A stretch of 64,000 nucleotides of DNA from Eledone cirrhosa (lineage: Eukaryota > Mollusca > Cephalopoda > Octopoda > Eledonidae): NCBI GenBank assembly GCA_964016885.1, contig OZ024744.1, positions 28,282,108 through 28,346,107 of the forward strand, in the 5' to 3' direction. A program made the translations under genes and the position numbers. The notes under the pieces were generated by a model. The model was not told where the DNA came from and did no database searches. It saw nothing but the letters and a program-made list of their open reading frames with translations. This document shows, piece by piece, positions 1 through 11,264 of this stretch (position 1 is the first letter of the stretch; each line of letters opens with the position of its first letter).

Positions 1-632
1 TTATTGTCATTGTTGTTGTTGTTGTCGCTGTTATCACTGTTATTGTCAGTGTTGTTGTTGTTGTTCTCGTGGTTATCACTGTTATTGTCACTGTTGTTGT
101 TGTTCTCGCTGTTATCACTGTTATTGTCTCTGTTGTTGTTGTCACTGTTATCACTGTTATTGTCACTGTTCTTGTTGTCGCTGTTATCACTGTTATTGTC
201 ACTGTTCTTGTTGTCGCTGTTATCACTGTTATTGTCACTGTTGCTGTTGTTGTCGCTGTTATCACTGTTATTGTCACTGTTGTTGTCGCTGTTATCACTG
301 TTATTGTCACTGTTGTTATTGTTGTTGTTGCTGTTATCATTGTTATTGTCACTGTTGTAGTTGTTCTCGCTGTTATAACTGTTATTGTCACTGTTGTTGT
401 TGTTGCTGTCGCTGTTATCACTGTTATTGTCATCGTTGCTGTTGTACTCGCTGTTATCATTGTTATTGTTGTTGTTGTTGTGGCTGTTATCACTGTTATT
501 GTCACTGTTGTTGTCGCTGTTATCACTGTTATTTTCATTGTTGTTGTTGTTGTTCTCTCTGTTATCACTGTTATTGTCACTGTTATTGTCACTGTTGTTG
601 TTGTTCTCGCTGTTATAACTGTTATTGTCATT
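1..632 (+). repeat. Cassette A, copy 1
   Basis: This stretch matches 4,015-4,600 unit by unit. Shared diagnostic variants include GTCAGTG, the TCGTGGTTATC variant near 67 (4,081 in the other copy), two successive GTTCTTGTTG spacers near 170-210, and GTTGTACTCGC near 434. The offset starts at 4,014 bp and shrinks by about 46 bp, so the two copies differ by small indels as well as substitutions. The left end is cut by the window edge. No gene is present. Confidence 0.85.
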
Positions 633-659
633 GTGTTGTTGTTGTTGTCGCTGTTATAA

Positions 660-1190
660 CTGTTATTGTCACTGTTGTTGTTGTTGTTCTCGCTGTTATC
701 ACTCTTATTGTCACTATTGTTGTTGTTGTCGCCGTTATAACTGTTATTGTCACTGTTGTTGTTGTCGCTGTTTTAACTGTTATTGTCATTGTTGTTGTAG
801 TCGCAGTTATATATGTTATTGACACTGTTGTTGTTGTTCTCGCTGTTATCACTGTTATTATCACTGTTGTTGTTGTTGTTGTTGTCGCTGTTATCACTGT
901 TATTGTTCTGTTGTTGGTGTCGCTTTTATAACTGTTATTACCATTGTTGTTGTTGTTGTTGTTGTCTCTGTTATCACTGTTATTGTCACTGTTGTTGTTG
1001 TTGTCGCTGTTATCACTGTTATTGTCACAGGTGTTGTTGTTGTTGCTGTTAGTGTCACTCTTTTTGTTTTGTTGTCGTTGTCGTCGTTGTCATCACTGTT
1101 ATTGTCGCTGTTGTTGTTGTTGTTGTCGTTGTTATCATGCTTGTTGTCACTGCTGTTGTTGTTGTGGTTGTTGTTGTTATCACTGTTATT
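660..1190 (+). repeat. Cassette C, copy 1
   Basis: It is marked by an ACTCTTATTG unit at 701, a GTCGCCG unit, a GTTTTAACTG unit, and the rare GCAGTTATATATG unit near 803. It recurs at about 2,355-2,880 (offset 1,693-1,696 bp) and about 7,050-7,400. Its right part holds TCGTTGTCGTCG near 1,075, denser in CpG than the average monomer. Parts of the same signature recur at 20.66-20.76 kb and 22.2-22.33 kb. Confidence 0.85.
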
Positions 1191-1200
1191 GTCACTGTTG

Positions 1201-1510
1201 TTGTGTTGTTGACGCTGTTATAACTGTTATTGTCAAAGTTGTTGTGTTGTCGCTGTTACCACTGTTATTGTCATTGTTGTTGTTGTCGCTGTTATCACTT
1301 ATATTGTCATTGTTGTTGTTGTTGTCGCTGTTATAACTGTTATTGTCACTGTTATTGTTCTTGTCGCTGTTACCACTGTTATTGCCTTTGTTGTTGTTGT
1401 GGTCGCTGTTATCACTATTATTGTCACTGTTGTTGTTGTTGTCGCTGTTATCACTGTTATTGCCACAGTTGTTGTTGTTGTCGCTGTTATCACTGTTATT
1501 GCCACTGTTG
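1201..1510 (+). repeat. 310-bp tandem duplication, copy 1
   Basis: Bases 1,201-1,355 are repeated at 1,511-1,665 with no difference that I can see, including the unusual TTGTTGACGCTG, GTCAAAG and TTACCACTG variants. Copy 1 then carries 57 bp (1,356-1,412) that copy 2 lacks, after which the copies realign at CACTATTATTG (1,413 and 1,666). Confidence 0.9.
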
Positions 1511-1763
1511 TTGTGTTGTTGACGCTGTTATAACTGTTATTGTCAAAGTTGTTGTGTTGTCGCTGTTACCACTGTTATTGTCATTGTTGTTGTTGTCGCT
1601 GTTATCACTTATATTGTCATTGTTGTTGTTGTTGTCGCTGTTATAACTGTTATTGTCACTGTTATCACTATTATTGTCACTGTTGTTGTTGTTGTCGCTG
1701 TTATCACTGTTATTGTCACTGTTGTTGTTGTTGTCGCTGTTATAACTGTTATTGTCACTGTTG
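1511..1763 (+). repeat. 310-bp tandem duplication, copy 2 (57-bp deletion)
   Basis: This is the second copy of the preceding 310-bp segment. It is shorter by 57 bp, a multiple of three, so the internal triplet phase is kept. The perfect 155-bp match to copy 1 suggests a recent local event inside an otherwise old part of the array. Confidence 0.85.
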
Positions 1764-2354
1764 TTGTTGTCGCTGTTATAACTCTTATTGTCACTGTTGT
1801 TGTTGTTGTCGTCGTTGTTATCACTGTTATTGTCATTATTGTTGTTGTCGCTGTTATAACTATTATTGTCATTGTTGTTGTTGTTGCTGTCGGAGTTATT
1901 ACTGTTATTGCCATTGTTGTTGTTGTTGTTGTCTCTGTTATCACTGTTATTGTCACTGTTGTTGTCGCTGATATTGTCACTGTTGTTGTCGTTGTTGTTG
2001 TTGTCGCTGTTATAACTGTTATTGTCATTGTTGTTGTTGTTGTCGCTGTTATCACTGTTATTGTTGTTGTTGTTGTCGCTATTATCACTGTTATTGTCAC
2101 TGTTGTTGTTATTGTCGCTGTTATCACTGTTATTTTCAAAGTTGTTGTCGCTGTTATCACTGATATTGTCATTGTTGTTGTTGTCGCTGTTATCACTGTT
2201 ATTGTCATTGTTGTTGTTGTTGCTGACGGTGTTATAACTGTTATTAGTTACTGTTGTTGTTGTTGTTCTCGCTGTTATAACTAGTATTGTCATTGTTGTT
2301 GTTGTCGCTGTTATAACTGTTATTGTCATTGTTGTTGTTGTTGTTGTCGCTGTT
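1764..2354 (+). repeat. Unclassified monomer stretch
   Basis: Ordinary diverged monomers fill this interval. It includes the first TTATTAGTTA marker (2,241-2,250) after a GACGGTG unit. I could not pair it confidently with one other cassette. No gene or other element is visible. Confidence 0.8.
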
Positions 2355-2880
2355 ATAACTGTTATTGTCACTGTTGTTGTTGTTCTCGCTGTTATCACTC
2401 TTATTGTCACTATTGTTGTTGTTGTCGCCGTTATAACTGTTATTGTCACTGTTGTTGTCGCTGTTTTAACTGTTATTGTCATTGTTGTTGTAGTCGCAGT
2501 TATATATGTTATTGACACTGTTGTTGTTGTTGTTCTCGCTGTTATCACTGTTATTATCACTGTTGTTGTTGTTGTTGTTGTCGCTGTTATCACTGTTATT
2601 GTTCTGTTGTTGGTGTCGCTTTTATAACTGTTATACCATTGTTGTTGTTGTTGTTGTCTCTGTTATCACTGTTATTGTCACTGTTGTTGTTGTTGTCGCT
2701 GTTATCACTGTTATTGTCACTGGTGTTGATGTTGTTGCTGTTAGTGTCACTCTTTTTGTTTTGTTGTCGTTGTCGTCGTTGTCATCACTGTTATTGTCGC
2801 TGTTGTTGTTGTTGTTGTTGTCGTTGTTATCATGCTTGTTGTCACTGTTGTTGTTGTTGTGGTTGTCGTTGTCATGACTG
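2355..2880 (+). repeat. Cassette C, copy 2
   Basis: It matches 660-1,190 in the order of its variants: ACTCTTATTG at 2,397, GTCGCCG, GTTTTAACTG and GCAGTTATATATG near 2,495. It differs by short GTT-run changes and scattered substitutions. It leads directly into cassette R. Confidence 0.85.
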
Positions 2881-3265
2881 TTATTGTCGATGTTGTTGTT
2901 GTTGTTGTCGCTGTTATTGTCACTGTTGTTGTTTTGTTGTTGTTGTCGTCGTTGTCATCACTGTTATCGTCGCTGTTGTCGTTGTTGTCCTTGTTATCAT
3001 GGTTATTGTCACTGTTGTTGTCGCTGTTATCACTGTTATTGTCACTGTTGTTGTTGTCGCTGTTATAACTGTTATTGTCACTGTTGTTGTTGTCATTGTT
3101 ATCACTGTTATTGTCACTATTGTTGTTGTCGCTGTTATCACTGTTATTGTCACTGTTGTTGTTGTTCTCGCTGTTATCACTGTTATTGTCACTGTTGTTG
3201 TGTTGTTGTCGCTGTTATAACTGTTATTGTCACTGTTATTGTGTTGTCGCTCTTACCACTGTTAT
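2865..3265 (+). repeat. Cassette R, copy 1
   Basis: It is recognised by GTCATGACTG, GTCGATG, the GTTGTTTTGTTG interruption and TCGTCGTTGTCATCACTG, followed by CTTGTTATCATGG. Related copies lie at about 7,375-7,810 (offset 4,556 bp) and 9,915-10,510. The last two also carry the GTCAAAG unit, which is missing here. Confidence 0.8.
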
Positions 3266-3720
3266 TGTCTTTGTTGTTGTTGTTGTCCCTGTTATAACTG
3301 TTATTGTCACTGTTGTTGTTGTTGTTGTCGCTGTTATCGCTGTTATTGTCACTGTTGTTGTTGTTGTCGCTGTCATAACTGTTCTTTTCACTGTTGTTGT
3401 TGTCGCTGTTATAACTGTCATTGTCACTGTTGTTGTGGCTGTTATAACTGTTATTGTCACTATTGTTGTTGTTGTCGCTGTTATCACTGTTATTAGTTAC
3501 TGTTGTTGTTGTTGTTGTCGCTGTTATCACTGTTATTGTCATTGTTGTTGTTGTTGTTGTCGTCGCTGTTATCACTGTTATTGCTCTGTTGTTGTTGCCG
3601 CTGTTATAACAGTTATTACCATTGTTGTTGTTGTTGTTGTTGTCTCTATTATCACTGTTATTGTCACTGTTGTTGTTGTCGTTGTTATCACTGTTATTGC
3701 CACTGTTGTTGTTGTTGTCG
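3266..3720 (+). repeat. Unclassified monomer stretch
   Basis: Diverged monomers, with a TTATTAGTTA marker at 3,490-3,499 and a GTCGTCGCTG unit near 3,560. There is no gene, and I could not define a clear partner cassette. Confidence 0.75.
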
Positions 3721-4200
3721 CTGTTATAACTGTTAATATCACTGTGGTTGTTGTTGTTCTCGCTGTTATCACTGTTATTGTCATTGTTATTGTTGTCGAT
3801 GTTATCACTGTTATTGTCAGTGTTGTTGTTGTTGTTCTCGCTGTTATCACTGTTATTGACTCTGTTGATGTTGTTGTTGTCTCTGTTATCACTGTTATTG
3901 TCACTGTTGTTGTTGTCGCTGTTATCACTGTCATTGCCACTGTTGTTGTTGTTGTTGTCGCTGTTATATCTGTTAATATCACTGTGGTTGTTGTTGTTCT
4001 CGCTGTTATCACTGTTATTGTCATTGTTGTTGTTGTTGTCGCTGTTATCACTGTTATTGTCAGTGTTGTTGCTGTTGTTCTCGTGGTTATCACTGTTATT
4101 GTCACTGTTGTTGTTGTTCTCGCTGTTATCACTGTTATTGTCTCTGTTGATGTTGTTATTGTCTCTGTTATCTCTGTTATTGTCACTGTTGTTGTTGTCG
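3721..4200 (+). repeat. ~240-bp tandem pair with TTAATATCACTG units
   Basis: The rare TTAATATCACTGTGG unit occurs near 3,734 and again near 3,974, exactly 240 bp apart. The following units (GTCATTG, GTCAGTG, a GTTCTCG spacer, then a GTTGATG spacer) recur in the same order. The second copy carries an extra stretch before the GTTGATG unit and overlaps the start of cassette A copy 2. Confidence 0.7.
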
Positions 4201-4600
4201 CTGTTATCACTGTTATTGTCACTGTTCTTGTTGTCGCTGTTATCACTGTTATTGTCACTGTTGCTGTTGTTGTCGCTGTTATAACTGTTATTGTCACTGT
4301 TGTTGTCGCTGTTATCACTGTTATTGTCACTGTTGTTGTTGTTGCTGTTATCATTGTTATTGTCACTGTTGTAGTTGTTGTCGCTGTTATAACTGTTATT
4401 GTCACTGTTGTCGCTGTTATCACTGTTATTGTCATCGTTGCTGTTGTACTCGCTGTTATCACTGTTATTGTCACTGTTGTTGTCACTGTTATCTCTGTTA
4501 TTTTCATTGTTGTTGTTGTTGTTCTCTCTGTTATCACTGTTATTGTCACTGTTATTGTCACTGTTGTTGTTGTTCTCGCTGTTATAACTGTTATTGTGAC
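4015..4600 (+). repeat. Cassette A, copy 2
   Basis: It matches 1-632; base 4,015 corresponds to base 1. It is about 46 bp shorter overall. Differences include GTTGATG and a GTCTCTGTTATCTCTG unit in this copy. Confidence 0.85.
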
Positions 4601-5935
4601 TGTTGCTGTTGTCGCTGTTATAACCGTTATTGTCATTGTTGTTGTTGTTGTCGCTGTTATCACTGTTATTGTCACTGTTGTTGTTGTCGCTGTTATAACT
4701 GTTATTGTCACTGTTGTTGTTGCTGTTGTCGCTGTCATAACTCTTATTGTCACTGTTGTTGTTGTCGTTGTTATCACTGTTATTGTCATTATTGTTGTTC
4801 TCGCTGTTATCACTGGTATTGACACTGTTGTTGTTGTTGTTGTCGCTGTTATAACTGTTATTGTCTCTGTTGATGTTGTTGTTGTCGCTGTTATAACTGT
4901 TATTGTCACTGTTGTTGTTGTGTTGTCGTTGTTATCACTGTTATTGTCACTGTTGTTGTTGTTGTCTCTGTTATCACTGTTATTGTCATTGTTGTTATTG
5001 TTGTTGTCGCTGTTATAACTGTTATTGTCACTGTTGTCGTAGTCCCTGTTATAACTGTTATTGTCACTGTTGTTGTTGTCGCTGTTATCACTGTTATTGT
5101 CACTGTTGTTGTCGCCGTTATCACTGTTATTGTCATTGTTGTTGTTGTCGCTGTTATAACTGTTATTGTCATTGTTGTTGTTGTTGTTGTCGCTGTTATA
5201 ACTGTTATTGTCATTGTTGTTGTCGCTGTTATCACTGTTATTATCACTGTTGTTGTTGTTATCGCTGTTATCACTGTTATTTTCACTGTTGTTGTTGTCA
5301 CTGTTATAAATGTTATTGTCACTGTCGTTTTTGTTGTCGCTCTTATCACTGTTATTGTCACTGTTGTTGTTGTTGTTGTCGCTGTTATAACTGTTATTGT
5401 CATTGTTGTTGTTGTCGCTGTTATAACTGTTATTGTCACTGTTGTTGTTGTCGCTGTTATTGTCACTGTTGTTGTTTTGTTGTTGTTGTTGTTGTCGCTG
5501 TTATCACTGTTATTGTTCTGTTGTTGTTGTTATCGCAGTTATAACTGTTATTGCCATTGTTGTTGTTCTTGTTGTCTCTGTTATCACTGTTATTGTCACT
5601 GTTGTTGTTGTCGCTGTTATAACTGTTATTGTTATTGGTGTTGTTGTCGCTGTTATGACTGTTATTGTCATTATTGTTGTTGTCGTTGTTATCACTGTTA
5701 ATGTCATTGTTGTTGTTGTTTTTGTCGCTGTTATTACTGTTATTGTCACTGTTGTTGTTGTTGTTGTCGCTGTTATAACTGTTATTGTCACTGTTGTTGT
5801 TGTAGCTTTTATCACTGTTATTGACACTGTTGTTATTGTTGTCGCTGTTATAACTGTTATTGTCACTGTTGTTGTTGTTGTCGATGTTATTGTCACTGTT
5901 GTTGTTTTGTTGTTGTTGTTGTCGTCGCAGTTATA
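4601..5935 (+). repeat. Older relative of the 11.75-13.77 kb region
   Basis: 4,600-4,915 matches about 11,755-12,055, with shared GCTGTCATAACTC, CACTGGTATTGACAC and TCTCTGTTGATG units. 4,916-5,935 matches about 12,833-13,770, with shared TTGTGTTGTCG, GTTGTTATTGTTG, a TCCCTG unit after GTCGT, and a paired GTTTTG/GTTCTG interruption. The roughly 0.78 kb between those two parts at 12 kb is absent here. The similarity is diverged, not recent. Confidence 0.7.
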
Positions 5936-6300
5936 ACTGTTATTGCCATTGTTGTTGTTGTTGTTGTCTCTGTTATCACTGTTATTGTTACTGTTGTTGT
6001 TGTCGCTGTTATAACTGATATTGTTATTGGTGTTGTTGTCGCTGTAATAACTGTTATTGTCATTCTTGTTGTTGTCGCTGTTATCACTGTTATTTTCATT
6101 GTTGTTGTTGTTTTTGTCGCTGATATCACTGTTATTGTAACTGTTGTTGTTGTTGTCACTGTTATAAATGTTATTGTCACTGTTGTTTTTGTTGTCGCTG
6201 TTATCACTGTTATTGTCACTGTTGTTGTTGTCGCTCTTATAACTGTTATTGTCACTGTTTATGTTGTCGCTGTTATAACTGTTATTGTCACTGTTGTTGT
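5520..6300 (+). repeat. 392-bp diverged tandem pair
   Basis: A CGCAGTTATAACTG unit at 5,534 repeats at 5,926, 392 bp later. It is followed in both copies by GCCATTG, TCTCTG, a TTATTGGTGTTG unit and a GTTTTTGTCGC unit. Many substitutions separate the copies. The TTATTGGTGTTG unit looks like the ancestral form of the later T6 interruption. Confidence 0.7.
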
Positions 6301-7065
6301 TGTCCCTGTTATAACTGTTATTGTCACTGTTGTTGTTGTTGTCGCTGTTATCACTGTTATTGTCACTGTTGTTGTCGCTGTTATCACTGTTATTGTCATT
6401 GTTGTTGTTGTCGCTTTTATAACTGTTATTTTCATTGTTGTTGTTGTTGTCGCTGTTATCACTGTTATTTTCATTGTTGTTGTTGTTGTCGCTGTTATCA
6501 CTGTTATTGTCACTGTTTTGTTGTTGTTGTCGCTGTTATCACTGTTATTGTCACTGTTGTTGTTGTTGTCAATGTTATAAATGTTATTGTCACTGTTGTT
6601 TTTGTTGTCGCTGTTATCACTCTTATTGTCACTGTTTTTGTTGTTGTTGTCGCTGTCATAACTGTTCTTTTCACTGTTGTTGTTGTGGCTGTTATAACTG
6701 TTATTGTCACTGTTGTTGTTGTCGCTGTTATCACTGATATTGTCATTGTTGTTGTTGTCGCTGTTATCACTGTTATTGTCATTGTTGTTGTTGTTGCTGT
6801 CGGTGTTATAACTGATATTAGTTACTGTTGTTGTTGTTGTTGTTCTCGCTGTTATAAATATTATTGTCATTGTTGTTGTTGTTGTTGTCGCTGTTATAAC
6901 TGTTATTGTCACTGTTGTTGTTTTGTTGTTGTTGTTGTTGTCGCTGTTATCACTGTTATTGTTCTGTTGTTGTTGTCGCTTTTATAACTGTTATTACCAT
7001 TGTTGTTGTTATTGTTGTCTCTGTTATCACTGTTATTGTCACTGTTGTTGTTGTCGCTGTTATCA
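5926..7065 (+). repeat. Cassette Q, copy 1
   Basis: It matches about 8,540-9,775 in variant order: GCTGTAATAACTG, GTTTTTGTCGCTGATATC, TTGTAACTG, GTTATAAATG, TCCCTG, repeated TTTTCATTG units, GTCATAACTGTTC, and a TTATTAGTTA relative near 6,815. The offset is 2,523 bp in the middle and 2,709 bp at the right end, so copy 2 carries about 186 bp more. Confidence 0.8.
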
Positions 7066-7400
7066 CTCTTATTGTCACTATTGTTGTTGTTGTCGCCGTT
7101 ATAACTGTTAATGTCACTGTTGTTGTTGTCGCTGTTTTAACTGTTATTGTCATTGTTGTTGTAGTCGCAGTTATATATGTTATTGACACTGTTGTTGTTG
7201 TTGTTCTCGCTGTTATCACTGTTATTATCACTGTTGTTGTTGTTGTTGTTGTTGTTGTCGCTGTTATCACTGTTATTGTTCTGTTGTTGGTGTCGCTTTT
7301 ATAACTGTTATTACCATTGTTGTTGTTGTTGTTGTCTCTGTTATCACTGTTATTGTCACTGTTGTTGTTGTTGTGGTTGTTGTTGTTATCACTGTTATTG
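7050..7400 (+). repeat. Cassette C, copy 3 (partial)
   Basis: It holds the ACTCTTATTG, GTCGCCG, GTTTTAACTG and GCAGTTATATATG (near 7,168) series seen at 0.7 and 2.4 kb. It then switches to the GTGGTTGTTG unit that opens cassette R copy 2. Confidence 0.8.
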
Positions 7401-7810
7401 TCACTTTTGTCTTTGTTGTTGTCGTTGTCATGACTGTTATTGTCGATGTTGTTGTTGTTGTTGTCGCTGTTATTGTCACTGTTGTTGTTTTGTTGTTGTT
7501 GTCGTCGTTGTCATCACTGTTATCGTCGCTGTTGTCGTTGTTGTCCTTGTTATCATGGTTATTGTCACTGTTGTTGTCGCTGTTATCACTGTTATTGTCA
7601 CTGTTGTTGTGTTGTTGTCGCTGTTATAACTGTTATTGTCAAAGTTGTTGTTGTCGCTGTTGTAACTGTTATTGTCACTGTTATTGTGTTGTCGCTGTTA
7701 CCACTGTTATTGTCTTTGTTGTTGTTGTTCTCGCTGTTATCACTGTTATTGTCATTGTTGTTGTTGTCGCTGTTATCACTTATATTGTCATTGTTGTTGT
7801 TGTTGTCGCT
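7375..7810 (+). repeat. Cassette R, copy 2
   Basis: It carries GTCATGACTG, GTCGATG, GTTTTG, TCGTCGTTGTCATCACTG and CTTGTTATCATGG as in the 2.87 kb and 9.9 kb copies. These are followed by GTCAAAG and TTACCACTG units shared with the 10.3 kb copy. Confidence 0.8.
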
Positions 7811-8539
7811 GCTATCACTGTTATTGTCACTGTTATTGTTCTTGTCGCTGTTACCACTGTTATTGCCTTTGTTGTTGTTGTGGTCGCTGTTATCACTGTT
7901 ATTGTCACTGTTGTTGTTGTTGTCGCTGTTATCACTGTTATTGCCACTGTTGTTGTTGTTGTCGCTGTTATCACTGTTATTGCCACTGTTGTTGTTGTTG
8001 TCGCTGTTACCACTGTTATTGCCACTGTTATTCTTGTTGTCGCTGTTATCACTGTTATTGTCACTGTTGTTGTTGTCGCTGTTATCACTGTTATTGTCAC
8101 TGTTGTTGTTGTTGTCGTCGCTGTTATCACTGTTATTGTCACTGTTGCTGTTGTTGTCGCTGTTATCACTGTTATTGACATTGTTGTTGTTGTTATCGCT
8201 GTTATCACTGTTATTGTCATTGTTGTTGTTGTTGTTCTCGCTCTTATCACTGTTATTTTCACTGTTGTTGTCGCTGTTATAACTGTTATTGTCACTGTTG
8301 CTGTTGTCGGTGTTATAACTGTTATTAGTTACTGTTGTTGTTGTTTTTGTTGTTCTTGCTGTTATAACTATTATTGTCATTGTTGTTGTTGTTGCTGTCG
8401 GTGTTATTACTGTTATTGCCATTGTTGTTGTTGTTGTTGTTGTCTCTGTTATCACTGTTATTGTCACTGTTGTTGTTCTCGCTGTTATTGTCACTGTTGT
8501 TGTTGTTGTTGTTGTTGTTGTCGCTGTTATCACTGTTAT
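7811..8539 (+). repeat. Unclassified monomer stretch
   Basis: Monomers with several TTACCACTG and GCCACTG variants resemble 1.36-1.5 kb. A TTATTAGTTA marker lies at about 8,323-8,332. Nothing other than the satellite is present. Confidence 0.75.
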
Positions 8540-9775
8540 TGTTCTGTTGTTGTTGTCGCTGTTATAACTGTTATTGCCATTGTTGTTGTTGTTGTTGTCT
8601 CTGTTATCACTGTTATTGTTATTGGTGTTGTTGTCGCTGTAATAACTGTTATTGTCATTGTTGTTGTTGTTTTTGTCGCTGATATCACTGTTATTGTAAC
8701 TGTTGTTGTTGTTGTCACTGTTATAAATGTTATTGTCACTGTAGTTTTTGTTGTCGCTGTTATCACTGTTATTGTCACTGTTGTTGTTGTCGCTCTTATA
8801 ACTGTTATTGTCACTGTTGTTGTTGTCCCTGTTATAACTGTTATTGTCACTGTTGTTGTTGTTGTCGCTGTTATCACTGTTATTGTCACTGTTGTTGTCG
8901 CTGTTATCACTGTTATTGTCATTGTTGTTGTTGTCGCTGTTATAACTGTTACTGTCATTGTTGTTGTTGTTGTCGCTGTTATCACTGTTATTTTCATTGT
9001 TGTTGTTGTTGTCGCTGTTATCACTGTTATTGTCACGGTTTTGTTGTTGTTGTTGTCGCTGTTATCACTGTTATTGTCACTGTTGTTGTTGTTGTCACTG
9101 TTATAAATGTTATTGTCACTGTTGTTGTTGTTGTCGCTGTTATCACTGTTATTGTCACTGTTGTTGTTGTTGTAGCTGTCATAACTGTTCTTTTCACTGT
9201 TGTTGTTGTGGCTGTTATAACTGTTATTGTCACTGTTGTTGTTGTCGCTGTTATCACTGTCATTGTCACAGTTGTTGTTGTCGCTGTTATCACTGTTATT
9301 GTCATTGTTGTTGTTGTCGCTGTTATCACTGTTATTGTCATTGTTGTTGTTGTCGCTATTATCACTGTTATTGCCACTGTTGTTGTTATTGTCGCTGTTA
9401 TCACTGTTATTGTCGCAGTTGTTGTCGCTGTTATCACTGATATTGTCATTGTTGTTGTTGTTGTTGTCGCTGTTATCACTGTTATTGTCATTGTTGTTGT
9501 TGTTGCTGTCGGTGTTATAACTGTTATTAGTTACTGTTGTTTTTGTTGTTGTTCTCGCTGTTATAAATATTATTGTCATTGTTGTTGTTGTTGTTGTCGC
9601 TGTTATAACTGTTATTGTCACTGTTGTTGTTTTGTTGTTGTTGTTGTTGTCGCTGTTATCACTGTTATTGTTCTGTTGTTGTTGTCGCTTTTATAACTGT
9701 TATTACCATTGTTGTTGTTGTTGTCTCTGTTATCACTGTTATTGTCACTGTTGTTGTTGTCGCTGTTATCACTGT
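8540..9775 (+). repeat. Cassette Q, copy 2
   Basis: This is the partner of 5,926-7,065. It lacks one copy of the GTTTTTGTCGC-region units and has about 186 bp more in its right half, where several GTCGCTGTTATCACTG monomers are added before the TTATTAGTTA marker at 9,524-9,533. Confidence 0.8.
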
Positions 9776-9914
9776 TATTGTCACTGGTGTTGTTGTTGTT
9801 GCTGTTAGTGTCACTCTTGTTGTTTTGTTGTCGTTGTCGTCGTTGTCATCACTGTTATTGTCGCTGTTGTTGTTGTTGTTGTCGTTGTTATCATGCTTGT
9901 TGTCACTGTTGTTG

Positions 9915-10510
9915 TTGTTGTGGTTGTTGTTGTTGTTATCACTGTTATTGTCACTGTTGTCTTTGTTGTTGTCGTTGTCATGACTGTTATTGTCGCTGTT
10001 GTTGTTGTTGTCGCTGTTATTGTCACTGTTGTTGTTTTGTTGTTGTTGTCGTCGTTGTCATCACTTTTATCGTCGCTGTTGTCGTTGTTGTACTTGTTAT
10101 CATGGTTATTGTCACTGTTGTTGTCGCTGTTATCACTGTTATTGTCACTGTTGTTGTCGCTGTTATAACTGTTATTGTCACTGTTGTTGTTGTTGTTGTC
10201 ATTGTTATCACTGTTATTGTCACTATTGTTGTTGTCGCTGTTATCACTGTTATTGTCACTGTTGTTGTTGTTCTCGCTGTTATCACTGTTATTGTCACTG
10301 TTGTTGTGTTGTTGTCGCTGTTATAACTGTTATTGTCAAAGTTGTTGTTGTCGCTGTTATAACTGTTATTGTCACTGTTATTGTGTTATCGCTGTTACCA
10401 CTGTTATTGTCTTTGTTGTTGTTGTTCTCGCTGTTATCACTGTTATTGTCATTGTTGTTGTTGTCGCTGTTATCACTTATATTGTCATTGTTGTTGTTGT
10501 TGTCGCTATT
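9915..10510 (+). repeat. Cassette R, copy 3
   Basis: It carries GTCATGACTG, GTTTTG, TCGTCGTTGTCATCAC, ATCATGG, GTCAAAG and TTACCACTG in the same order as 7,375-7,810. The offset grows from 2,550 to 2,697 bp because extra monomers are present here. Confidence 0.8.
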
Positions 10511-11264
10511 ATCACTGTTATTGTCACTGTTGTTATCGCTGTTATCACTGTTATTGTCACTGTTTTTGTCGCTGTTACAACTGTCATTGTTGTTGTTTTT
10601 ATTGTCGCTGTTATCACTGTTATTGTCATTGTTGTTATTGTTGTTGTCGCTGTTATAACTGTTATTCTCACTGTTGTTTTTGTTGTTGCCGCTGTTATCA
10701 CTGTTATTGTCACTGTTGTTGTTGTCTCTGTTATAACTGTTATTGTCACTGTTGTTGTTGTCACTGTTATCACTGTTATTGTCACTGTTGTTGTTGTTCT
10801 CGCTGTTATCACTGTTATTGTCACAGTTGTTGTTGTCGCTGTTATCACTGTTATTGTCATTGCTGTTGTTATCGCTGTTATAACTGTTATTGTCATTGTT
10901 GTTGTTGTTGTCGCTGTTATCACTGTTATTGTCATTGTTGTTGTTGTCGCTATTATCACTGTTATTGTCACTGTTGTTGTTATTGTCGCTGTTATCACTG
11001 TTATTTTCACAGTTGTTGTCGCTGTTCTCACTGATATTGTCATTGTTGTTGTTTTTGTCGCTGTTATCACTGTTATTGTCATTGTTTTTGTTGTTGCTGT
11101 CGGTGTTATAACTGTTATTAGTTACTGTTGTTTTTGTTGTTCTCGCTGTTATAACTATTATTGTCATTGTTGTTGTTGTCGCTGTTATAACTGTTATTGT
11201 CATTGTTGTTGTTGTTGTTGTCGCTGTTATAACTGTTATTGTCACTGTTGTTGTTGTTGTTCTC
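10511..11264 (+). repeat. Unclassified monomer stretch before the 8.8 kb block
   Basis: Diverged monomers with a GTTTTTGTCGCTGTTACAAC unit near 10,563 and the TTATTAGTTA marker at 11,115-11,124. No gene or foreign element is visible. Confidence 0.75.

Noticed and set aside
4..360. Leucine/serine-rich frames resembling signal peptides or membrane segments
   Set aside because: TTG/CTG/TCA/TTA codons arise from reading the monomer in phase 2. They recur everywhere and stop at every ATAACT variant through TAA.
4903..5544. Cysteine-rich open frames (Cys/Tyr/His/Arg) resembling cysteine-rich peptides or metallothionein-like proteins
   Set aside because: The Cys codons come from TGT read out of GTTGTTGTT in another phase. 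The same DNA is open as Leu/Ser-rich or Val/Ile-rich in other frames, and there is no conserved cysteine framework beyond the monomer.
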